A stretch of DNA of 10,854 nucleotides from Bacilli bacterium (lineage in GTDB: Bacteria > Bacillota_I > Bacilli_A > RF39 > UBA660). Numbering within the stretch: position 1 is the first letter of the stretch; every line of letters starts with the position of its first letter. A model generated the notes under the pieces. That model ran no database searches. It saw only the letters and a program-made list of their open reading frames with translations, and was not told the origin of the DNA. Shown here one piece after another: positions 1 through 6,033 of the stretch. The DNA is taken from assembly GCA_028685445.1 (NCBI GenBank), contig JAQUDY010000023.1:1-10854 (forward strand), given 5' to 3'. The translations under genes were made by a program, and so were the position numbers.

Positions 1-933
1 TCAGAAAGACCGATGATTACAAAAGAAGAGCTAGAAGAAAATTACAAATCGTTAAGAAAACAAGTAGAAGAGATTTTTGGCTTTGAAGTGGTAAACAATT
101 ATGATTGGTCTAAAGATATAAATTTCATTGATTATTTAAGAGATTTCGGAAAATACTTCAGTTTAAATTATATGCTAGCAAAAGAAACAGTAAAATCTAG
201 ATTAGATGTGGGAATAACTTATACAGAGTTCTCTTATATGATAATGCAAGCATTAGATTTTTTATGGTTATATAATAATAAAAATTGTGTTTTACAAATA
301 GGTGGGCAAGACCAATGGGGAAATATAACTGCCGGTTTAGAGTTAGCGCGTAAAAAACAAGGAACTGAATTATTTGCATTAACAATGCCACTGATATTAG
401 ATACGAATGGAGAAAAATTCGGAAAAAGTGAAGGTAATGCTTTATGGTTAGATCAAAATTTAACATCGTCATATGAAATGTATCAATTCTTTATTAATCA
501 AGATGATAAAATGATAATAGATTATTTAAAAAAGTTATCATTCTTATCACCCGAAGAAATTATAGATATAGAAAAGGAACATCAAAAAAAACCAGAATTA
601 AGAATAGCCCAAAAAGCTTTAGCAAAAGATATTATTACTTTCCTTCATGGGGAAGATAATTATATAAAAGCAGTAGAAACTAGTAAACAAATCTTTATGG
701 GAAACCAAACTGATGATATGCCAACAGTAATAATAGAAGACTGTAATAATATTTTAGAAATACTAATAAAAGCTAATTTTTCAACATCAAAAAGTGATGC
801 TAGAAGATTAATTAAGCAAGGTGGAGTTTCTATTGATAATAAGAAAATTTTAGATCCTGATTATGAAGAAATAAAAAAAGAGTTTATTTTAAAAAAAGGA
901 AAAAAATCTATAACTAAAATCATATTAAAATAA
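1..933 (+). CDS. tyrS: Tyrosine--tRNA ligase (TyrRS), 5' end missing
   Basis: Cytoplasmic class I aminoacyl-tRNA synthetase that activates tyrosine with ATP and charges tRNA-Tyr. The frame is open from base 1, and the four codons before the first ATG (reading SERP) fit the internal TyrRS segment that precedes the 'ENxxSxxKQ' helix, so the ATG at 13 is internal and the gene starts outside the window. About 310 residues of a family length near 420 are present; the Rossmann-fold start with the HIGH-type motif is absent. Visible marks are the tyrosine-site segment QIGGQDQWGN (about window residues 99-108), the KMSKS-equivalent KFGKS (about 139-143, bases 415-429) followed by the typical EGxAxWLD, and a C-terminal S4 RNA-binding domain over the last 60 or so residues (SDARRLIKQGGVSID). 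It ends in a hairpin terminator shared with the convergent neighbour. Identity is very secure. Confidence 0.97.
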   Translation, partial: SERPMITKEELEENYKSLRKQVEEIFGFEVVNNYDWSKDINFIDYLRDFGKYFSLNYMLAKETVKSRLDVGITYTEFSYMIMQALDFLWLYNNKNCVLQIGGQDQWGNITAGLELARKKQGTELFALTMPLILDTNGEKFGKSEGNALWLDQNLTSSYEMYQFFINQDDKMIIDYLKKLSFLSPEEIIDIEKEHQKKPELRIAQKALAKDIITFLHGEDNYIKAVETSKQIFMGNQTDDMPTVIIEDCNNILEILIKANFSTSKSDARRLIKQGGVSIDNKKILDPDYEEIKKEFILKKGKKSITKIILK

Positions 934-973
934 AAATACATTAGTGATTATTTCATTTCACTAATGTATTTTT
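932..973. terminator. Bidirectional terminator between tyrS and the EIIB-like gene
   Basis: Perfect 16-bp inverted repeat (932-947 with 958-973) around a 10-base loop. Each strand leaves the stem in a run of T, so it can end transcription of tyrS on the plus strand and of the convergent EIIB-like gene on the minus strand. The right arm lies inside the 3' coding end of the minus-strand gene, whose stop codon falls in the loop. Confidence 0.85.
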
Positions 974-1259
974 TTAATGCTCTAGCATTTGGACCAAAAA
1001 TTATTTTTAATTGATTATCAATCTCTACAATTCCTTTAGCGCCTAATTTTTGTATGGCATCTTTATCAACTAAAGTTACATCTTTTAAAGTAACTTTAAA
1101 TCTAGACATATTAACTTCTGTATCTAAGATGTTATCCTTACCACCTAAAAATTGAACTAATTTATTAATTTCAAACGTAAAATTCTTTTTATTTAATTTA
1201 ACGATTACTAGAGAAATAACTACTAAAACAAAAAATATAATTAAATATTGCCACCACAT
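948..1259 (-). CDS. Membrane-anchored PTS EIIB-like protein lacking the active-site cysteine
   Basis: A 103-residue protein with one N-terminal membrane helix (about residues 4-21), a lysine-rich hinge, then a glucose-family PTS EIIB domain (about 30-103). Fold hallmarks are LGGKDNI (38-44), the R53-x-K-V strand, D66 with LGAKGIVEI (72-80) and the terminal IFGPNARALKKYI. In active EIIB domains a cysteine in a CxTR-like motif carries the phosphate; here it is Asn50 (VNMSR), and the protein has no cysteine. It therefore cannot relay phosphate in the normal way; a sensory, scaffolding or regulatory role is inference. The start at 1259 is chosen because GGTGAT (1266-1271) lies 6 bases before this ATG. 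A longer frame reaches 1310, but a TATAAT -10 box (1278-1283) falls inside that extension. No EIIC or EIIA gene is near. Confidence 0.82.
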   Translation of the reverse strand: MWWQYLIIFFVLVVISLVIVKLNKKNFTFEINKLVQFLGGKDNILDTEVNMSRFKVTLKDVTLVDKDAIQKLGAKGIVEIDNQLKIIFGPNARALKKYISEMK

Positions 1260-1277
1260 AATCTTATCACCAATACA

Positions 1278-1283
1278 ATTATA
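1278..1283 (-). promoter_or_regulatory. Candidate -10 box for the EIIB-like gene
   Basis: Perfect TATAAT on the minus strand, 18 bases before the chosen ATG at 1259, with GGTGAT between. No convincing -35 hexamer is seen at 16-18 bases upstream, so only the -10 is claimed. Confidence 0.45.
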
Positions 1284-1308
1284 CACTATAAATGTGAAAA
1301 ATAACATC

Positions 1309-1335
1309 ACTTATTTGAAAAACCATCATAAAATA
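1309..1335 (+). promoter_or_regulatory. Candidate sigma-K-type promoter of the coat gene
   Basis: CATAAAATA at 1327-1335 is a full match to the sigma-K -10 pattern CATAnnnTA (and 7 of 8 to the sigma-E pattern CATACAAT). An AC dinucleotide at 1309-1310 stands exactly 16 bases upstream, the place of the sigma-K -35 element. No ATATTT-like sigma-E -35 is visible. The site is 30 bases before the start codon of a CotY/CotZ-type coat gene, a class known to be expressed late in the mother cell. The assignment is inferred from pattern only. Confidence 0.55.
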
Positions 1336-1365
1336 TAATGAGTATATATGAAAGGGTGAAAATAT

Positions 1366-1821
1366 ATGTGTAATAATGAACGCTCTGGAAGAGGTAATTG
1401 TATTACTGAAATATTAAAAGTTATAAATGTTTTACAAGATAAGGCTTGTCCTGATTCATGCACCGATTCTTGTGATAGACCAGTATTAGGAGGAGGAACT
1501 AAAAGTTTAGGGTATAATACTAGACCAATTCAATTGTTTACATGCTGTGGAAATGGAGTTCCGTTTAGTATGCCTGTTAGTAAAAATTTAACTGAAGTTT
1601 GTTCTACTTCAACTGGTGAAAATCCATCAGCAAATTGTTCATCAGTATTTAGAGTAGAAAAATTAGAAGGTAATTGCTGTACTTTTAGAGTTTTGGTTCC
1701 TAATGATGAACCAGGCCCATGTGGCGCTCAGTGGACTGCTACAGATAGTTTCTTTACAATGGATACTGATTGCTGCTGCGCTGTTAGATGCTTAAGCGAT
1801 GCTTATGTGGATTGTGTTTAA
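1366..1821 (+). CDS. cotZ: Spore coat protein, CotY/CotZ family
   Basis: A 151-residue protein with 17 cysteines, a member of the CotY/CotZ family of cross-linked outer coat (crust) or exosporium proteins in Bacillus. Family features visible in order are the N-terminal CITEILKVINVLQDKA with CPDSCTDSC (about 28-36), the FTCCGNGVPF segment (about 58-68), the central FRVEKLEGNCCTFRVL strand pair (about 95-110) and the C-terminal MDTDCCCAVRCL (about 132-144). Such proteins self-assemble into disulfide-linked sheets around the spore. There is no signal peptide, as expected for a mother-cell cytoplasmic product. The start follows AAAGGGTG (1351-1358) at 7 bases. It is a single-gene unit with its own sigma-K-like promoter and terminator. 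The family is secure; whether it equals CotY or CotZ cannot be told, so the symbol is provisional. Confidence 0.9.
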   Translation: MCNNERSGRGNCITEILKVINVLQDKACPDSCTDSCDRPVLGGGTKSLGYNTRPIQLFTCCGNGVPFSMPVSKNLTEVCSTSTGENPSANCSSVFRVEKLEGNCCTFRVLVPNDEPGPCGAQWTATDSFFTMDTDCCCAVRCLSDAYVDCV

Positions 1822-1846
1822 AAATGAGATTAATCTCATTTTTTTA
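1819..1846 (+). terminator. Terminator of the coat gene
   Basis: Inverted repeat with AAAATGAGA and TCTCATTTT arms around a central TTAA, followed by a T run to about 1845. It begins at the stop codon of the coat gene and separates it from the downstream regulator. Confidence 0.8.
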
Positions 1847-1907
1847 TTTGCAATCATTTTTTACATGTTTTCCATGCATTTTTGCTAGATAAACTTAAGA
1901 ATTGTTA

Positions 1908-1913
1908 TATAAT
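1908..1913 (+). promoter_or_regulatory. Candidate -10 box for the XRE regulator
   Basis: Perfect TATAAT, 18 bases before the ATG at 1932. No good -35 hexamer at normal spacing. It overlaps the TTG codon at 1902 that would give a longer reading frame, which argues against that longer start. Confidence 0.45.
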
Positions 1914-1931
1914 GAATACAGAGGTAATATT

Positions 1932-2555
1932 ATGTTAGGAAAAAAAATAGTTAATTTACGAAAAAAAGCAGGTTTATCCCAAGAAGATTTAGCAAGCAAG
2001 TTATATGTATCAAGGCAAACTATTAGTAAATGGGAACTCGAAGAGTCATCTCCTGATATTAATACAGCTAAAGAAATAGCTAAAGTATTTAATATAAGTT
2101 TAGATGAACTAGTAGATAATGATATAAGAGATATTTTAGAATCTAAAATAACAAATACCGAGCGTCTAGCATCGATGATTATGAAAATATTAAAATTTTC
2201 AGGAATTATGTTAATTATATTTATAATAGGTTTAATCATTTGGAATATAAAAACAAGTACTTATGCTTGGTTTATTGGTCAAGATGTAATTAACTGTAAA
2301 GTAGGGGAAGACCATTATCATTATAAAATAGATGTTGAAATCATCGAAACAAAAAGTGGTATGTTTAATATGTATAAAGTGAATCATATTGAAGAAAGTA
2401 ATAAAATAAAAGATATTTATCGACTTGGAGGAAACGCCTACTTAAGTGATATAGTTGATCTTACTAAATATGAATATACTTACCAGTTATTTGATGCAGT
2501 TAATGCCTATGTTGATAAACATGGTGGAACATGTAATCTATTAGAATTAAAATAA
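1932..2555 (+). CDS. XRE-family helix-turn-helix regulator with a transmembrane helix and outer domain
   Basis: A 207-residue protein. Residues 4-62 form a Cro/C1-type helix-turn-helix domain (IVNLRKKAGLSQEDLASKL, then VSRQTISKWE as recognition helix, then the PDINTAKEIAKVFNISLDEL tail common in Firmicute XRE regulators). A linker of about 20 residues leads to one hydrophobic helix (about 86-105) and then about 100 residues that should lie outside the membrane, with two cysteines (122 and 201) that could pair. This is the layout of a one-component membrane sensor: outer domain input, DNA binding inside. The outer domain was not recognised. The start at 1932 is chosen over a TTG at 1902 because GAGGTAA (1921-1927) precedes the ATG properly and a -10 box covers the TTG. 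It stands alone between two terminators; its targets are unknown. Confidence 0.82.
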   Translation: MLGKKIVNLRKKAGLSQEDLASKLYVSRQTISKWELEESSPDINTAKEIAKVFNISLDELVDNDIRDILESKITNTERLASMIMKILKFSGIMLIIFIIGLIIWNIKTSTYAWFIGQDVINCKVGEDHYHYKIDVEIIETKSGMFNMYKVNHIEESNKIKDIYRLGGNAYLSDIVDLTKYEYTYQLFDAVNAYVDKHGGTCNLLELK

Positions 2556-2582
2556 AAACTTTTACGATTCGTAAAAGTTTTT
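2554..2582. terminator. Bidirectional terminator between the XRE regulator and gatD
   Basis: Perfect 13-bp stem (2554-2566 with 2570-2582) with a 3-base loop; arms begin in A5 and end in T5 on both strands. It closes the XRE gene on the plus strand and the murT-gatD operon on the minus strand, and contains the gatD stop codon (2562-2564) in its left arm. Confidence 0.88.
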
Positions 2583-3269
2583 TAAATATTCATTGTATGC
2601 TTTATATTCAAAAGTATTGAGTGTTTCTTCATATGCTAATTTTTTTTCTTTTAAAATACTTTTAACTATGTAATCAGTAAAATGCGGATTTCTAATTAAT
2701 AAAGGTCCTAACATATATGTTCCAAAGAAATTATTTTCTCTATATCCTTCATATGAAGATTTATAATTATCAGCATAACCATTAAGAACACTAAATAAAT
2801 AGTTTCCACGACGCTGCATTACTGTATTCCTATTTTGGAAGCCAATTATAGGTGATAAACCTTCAAATTCCATAAAGGATTCACCAACTATTCTTTTTGG
2901 ATTTTGTTTAGCATAATAATCAAACACTCCTAAAGCTTCATGTTTTTGATTATTCATTTCGATGAATTTTCCGAATATTTCGTGAGAGTTTCCGGTTGCT
3001 ATAATATATTTTCCATCTTTAACTGCTTTTTTAAAGTCTTTAATATGTGTTTTGAAATCCTCAATAACTATTAATAAGCTATTTTCAGTTCCTGAACCGA
3101 TATAAATAATATCGTATTTATTCCAATTTATCTTATCTCCAACTGTTAACAAATCTACTGCAGAAGAAATGTCTTGAAGCTTAAAAGCGTTAACTAAAGC
3201 TAAAACGTTTCCTTGTTCTCCGTATAGATTTAATAAATCATAGTATAAGTGAGCGATTTTAATTTTCAT
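2562..3269 (-). CDS. gatD: GatD-type glutamine amidotransferase-like subunit without catalytic Cys and His
   Basis: GatD is the glutaminase partner of MurT; the complex amidates the alpha-carboxyl of D-glutamate in lipid II. This 235-residue protein has the family length and layout: HLYYDLLNLYGEQGN (7-21), IIYIGSG (55-60), the nucleophile-elbow region ATGNSHEIFG (91-100), GFQN (143-146) and FFGTYMLGPLL (181-191). Aligned from memory with Staphylococcus GatD, the nucleophile in ICGGYQFLG becomes Gly93 and the histidine in GTYLHGP becomes Leu187. The protein contains no cysteine, so it cannot be a class I glutaminase. The frame is intact and is translationally coupled to murT (11-base overlap). 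The start is the ATG at 3269, with AGGAAGGTGAT (3274-3284) 4 bases before it; a GTG at 3278 and an ATG at 3275 in the same frame sit inside this ribosome site. Family is secure, activity is doubtful. Confidence 0.9.
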   Translation of the reverse strand: MKIKIAHLYYDLLNLYGEQGNVLALVNAFKLQDISSAVDLLTVGDKINWNKYDIIYIGSGTENSLLIVIEDFKTHIKDFKKAVKDGKYIIATGNSHEIFGKFIEMNNQKHEALGVFDYYAKQNPKRIVGESFMEFEGLSPIIGFQNRNTVMQRRGNYLFSVLNGYADNYKSSYEGYRENNFFGTYMLGPLLIRNPHFTDYIVKSILKEKKLAYEETLNTFEYKAYNEYLKNFYES

Positions 3270-4611
3270 CTTCATCACCTTCCTCAGCCCTAATGAAAAG
3301 ATTTTGCAGAATCTCTGTCATATCAAAACAGACCATTGTAAATATCTTTCCAGAACTATTTTCACTTAATAAAGTAATTATATTACTAATATCATCTACT
3401 AAAATAAGTTCATCAGGATCTATTCCAGAGTTTATTAATCTAGCAGCAACATCAAATCTAAACCGTCCAATACAAAAGATTCGATCTATATTTTTAGTAT
3501 CTAAAATACTAAAATCAATATCATATAACCAAGAGATATCATTATATTTATAACGTCTTGAAACATTATCAAATCCTAATATAATAGTTTTATTTTTAGG
3601 GTATTGATTAATATAATTTAGACTTTGGATATAGCTTAAATTATTTTCGTTTTTACTCTCAAGCATATTTATTTCTCTATTATCTAGTTTTAACTTTTTC
3701 ATTCTTTCTGTTTCAAAAATATTAATATTTAGATTTTTTAATATGTCTGAGTCTTTCAGTCCTAATTCTTTAGAAAGAGCGTACGCTGCTAAAGTACTAT
3801 AAGCTATAAAGAAAACATCTTTATATAAATGAACTTTATTTTTCTCAATCAACATAGTTTGTTTTTCTAAGTCAATTTTAGATCCTAAATAATCTACTTT
3901 TCTTTTATAATCGCAATTTGAACATTTATATTTCCCTAAGTGTCCATAATGATAATAATCATATATTAATTTATTGTTGCATTTAGGGCAGTAAGCTCCA
4001 TCTAAGCAATAACTAATAGGTTTATCTAAACTATATTTTGTTTTATCAATCCCGTATGTAGTTATTTTTCCTTTATGTTTTAAAGTACATTTATTAACTA
4101 TAGCATCATCAGCATTTAATATTAAATGAGTATTCTCATCGATAGAGTTTATAATCTTTTCTAAAACTATCTCAGCAGATGCATTTCTAGCAGGCTGATC
4201 TCTTGTAATGTTAGTTAAGACTAGATGTGTTAAAGTGCTTTTTTTAAAAGTTTCTTTAATAAAAGATTCATCTAGTTCTAAAAGTAAAACATCTGCTTTT
4301 ACTTTATGAGTAATAATACTACTATTATTCATTATTAAAGTTGCAGCACCATTTAAAACATTAGAGCCTGATTTATTCCAAACTACTTTATAACCATTTG
4401 ATTTTAAAATATGAGCTATTAAACTAGTTGTTGAACCTTTTCCAGAAGAACCCGTTACTCCAATTACGTATTTAGGATACTTTATTTTTTCTAAAATATC
4501 TTTATTTAATTTTAAAACAATACTAGCAGGATAGACTGTTCCATTTTTCTTAAATATTTTACATGCTAATGTAATTAGTTTATTTAAGAAGATTAATAAA
4601 CTTGTTAACAT
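3259..4611 (-). CDS. murT: MurT, Mur-ligase-like lipid II isoglutaminyl synthase subunit
   Basis: A 450-residue Mur ligase homologue that, with GatD, converts D-glutamate to D-isoglutamine in the lipid II stem peptide at the inner membrane face, using ATP. An N-terminal hydrophobic stretch (about 1-18) leads to the ATP P-loop GVTGSSGKGST (51-61). A four-cysteine zinc ribbon inserted in the central domain, typical of MurT, is intact (CPKC at 208-211, CSNC at 230-233). The C-terminal domain keeps IGRFRFDVAARL (about 381-392) and NDISWLYDIDF (357-367), whose Asp358 matches the residue reported to complete the GatD active site. The family motif usually read as FRDQLDRYGE is altered here (TRDQPARNASAE). 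The start is the ATG at 4611, with GGTGAT (4617-4622) 5 bases upstream; an in-frame TTG at 4617 overlaps that site. First gene of the murT-gatD operon, divergent from ftsA. Confidence 0.93.
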   Translation of the reverse strand: MLTSLLIFLNKLITLACKIFKKNGTVYPASIVLKLNKDILEKIKYPKYVIGVTGSSGKGSTTSLIAHILKSNGYKVVWNKSGSNVLNGAATLIMNNSSIITHKVKADVLLLELDESFIKETFKKSTLTHLVLTNITRDQPARNASAEIVLEKIINSIDENTHLILNADDAIVNKCTLKHKGKITTYGIDKTKYSLDKPISYCLDGAYCPKCNNKLIYDYYHYGHLGKYKCSNCDYKRKVDYLGSKIDLEKQTMLIEKNKVHLYKDVFFIAYSTLAAYALSKELGLKDSDILKNLNINIFETERMKKLKLDNREINMLESKNENNLSYIQSLNYINQYPKNKTIILGFDNVSRRYKYNDISWLYDIDFSILDTKNIDRIFCIGRFRFDVAARLINSGIDPDELILVDDISNIITLLSENSSGKIFTMVCFDMTEILQNLFIRAEEGDEDEN

Positions 4612-4629
4612 AATCAATCACCTATATAA

Positions 4630-4658
4630 ATTATAGCTTATAATAAGTATATTAGCAA
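4630..4658 (-). promoter_or_regulatory. Vegetative promoter of murT-gatD
   Basis: On the minus strand TTGCTA (4653-4658) and a perfect TATAAT (4630-4635) are separated by 17 bases, a good sigma-A match. The -10 lies 18 bases before the murT ATG, giving a very short leader. Confidence 0.65.
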
Positions 4659-4688
4659 TTTTAAATTAATAAATTTTACGTAAATTAT

Positions 4689-4717
4689 TTTCCAAATTTA
4701 GTATTACATGTTATAAT
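4689..4717 (+). promoter_or_regulatory. Vegetative promoter of ftsA-ftsZ (extended -10)
   Basis: TTTCCA (4689-4694), 17-base spacer, TATAAT (4712-4717) preceded by TGT, which makes an extended -10 (TGnTATAAT). The predicted transcript has a leader of about 55 bases before the ftsA ATG; no riboswitch-like structure was seen in it. Confidence 0.65.
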
Positions 4718-4777
4718 AATATCATACAAAGGCTAAGGTCTATTTTTATAAAAAAAGTAAAATAAGAGGGCATAAAT

Positions 4778-6019
4778 ATGAGAAAAATAATAAGTAGCAT
4801 AGATATTGGTACGAATACTATAAAATTAGTAGTAGCAGAATTTATTAACGATGATTTTAATATTTTATGTGCTATAGATGGAAAAACAAAAGGTTTTAAA
4901 GACTATGAAATAGTAGATGAAATAGCACTTATCAAGTCTATAAAGCTAGTAATTGATAAAGCATCTATTAAGTTAAATTTTAAAATAAAAAAAGTTATTG
5001 CAAATATACCTACTACTGAAAATAACTTTATTGTTAGTGAAGCAACTAATAATATTAATAGTCCAGACTTCAGAGTTACTAGTAATGACATTTTAAGAAT
5101 TATGCAAAGTACAGCTTATAATAAAATAAACGCAAGTAGTGAACTTGTTTCTCTTATGCCAATTTATTTTAGAGTTGGAGATGGAGAAGTTAAAACGCCT
5201 TTTAACAAAAAAGGAAAAAGTATTACAGCTAGAACAGTATTAATAACAGCTTCTAAAAAAGAAGTTTATGATATAATCAATGTTTTAGAAAAAGTAGGTT
5301 TAGAAGTTATTGATATAAGCTCAGTTGGATTAGTTGATTATTATAATTATAAAAATGATTATTTAGATATGAAAACAGGTATAGTAGTAAATATTGGTGC
5401 TTCTAAAACTCACGTAAGTGTAGTTAGCAAAGGGATTTATATTAATAATGAAGTACTTGATTTAGGTGGTTTTAATATTGATAAAGATATTTCTTATATA
5501 TATAATTTGAAATTAAGAGAAGCTAAGTATTTAAAAGAAAGATTAGCTCTAGCAAATATAAGAAGAGCAAGCCCTAAAGAAAAATTGAAAGTGATTAATA
5601 AAGATAATGAAGAAATAACTATAAACCAGTATGAATTAACAGAAATAGTTAGTAGTAGAGTAATAGAAATACTAAAAAGTATTAAAACTTCAATAAACCA
5701 CTTAACAAAAAAGGAAATAAGTTATATAATTATAACAGGAGGATTAACCGAATTTAAAGATTTCAATATAGCGCTTACTAGTTTGTTTGGAGAAACAGCA
5801 AGCATAGGTAGCATTAATACATTAGGCGCTAGAGACAATAAATTCAGTGTTTCCTTAGGAATGATTAAGTTTTTTAACGAAAAATTAAAATTAAGACATA
5901 GAGAATATTCAACAGTTAGTGATATAGATATAGAAAATATGTGTAATAAAGATTCTAAAATATCAATTCCTAGCGATTCAATATTAGGCAAAATATTTGG
6001 ATATTTTTTTGATAATTAA
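4778..6019 (+). CDS. ftsA: Cell division protein FtsA
   Basis: Actin-like ATPase-fold protein that tethers FtsZ filaments to the membrane. At 413 residues it has the family size. Visible are the phosphate-1 loop SIDIGTNTIKLVVAE (7-21), the 1C subdomain (about 80-165), the adenosine motif IIITGGLTEF (317-326) and a C-terminal amphipathic helix SILGKIFGYFF (401-411), the usual membrane-targeting sequence. The phosphate-2 loop, usually close to DIGGGTT, reads NIGASKTH (205-212), losing the acidic residue and part of the glycine run, so ATP hydrolysis may be weak or altered; this is inference. The start follows AAGAGGG (4764-4770) at 7 bases. The stop is 14 bases before ftsZ, whose ribosome site overlaps it, so the two are one operon. 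Confidence 0.95.
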   Translation: MRKIISSIDIGTNTIKLVVAEFINDDFNILCAIDGKTKGFKDYEIVDEIALIKSIKLVIDKASIKLNFKIKKVIANIPTTENNFIVSEATNNINSPDFRVTSNDILRIMQSTAYNKINASSELVSLMPIYFRVGDGEVKTPFNKKGKSITARTVLITASKKEVYDIINVLEKVGLEVIDISSVGLVDYYNYKNDYLDMKTGIVVNIGASKTHVSVVSKGIYINNEVLDLGGFNIDKDISYIYNLKLREAKYLKERLALANIRRASPKEKLKVINKDNEEITINQYELTEIVSSRVIEILKSIKTSINHLTKKEISYIIITGGLTEFKDFNIALTSLFGETASIGSINTLGARDNKFSVSLGMIKFFNEKLKLRHREYSTVSDIDIENMCNKDSKISIPSDSILGKIFGYFFDN

Positions 6020-6033
6020 GGAGAGATTAAGTT

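Noticed and set aside
1260..1310. Longer start for the EIIB-like gene with 17 more residues
   Set aside because: A TATAAT -10 box lies inside the extension and the GGTGAT ribosome site points to the ATG at 1259.
4723..4730. CATACAAA resembling a sigma-E -10 before ftsA
   Set aside because: No ATATTT-like -35 lies at the right distance, while a good extended -10 vegetative promoter stands just upstream.
4724..4777. Possible riboswitch in the ftsA leader
   Set aside because: The leader is only about 55 bases, AT-rich, and shows no stable stem or known aptamer-like core.
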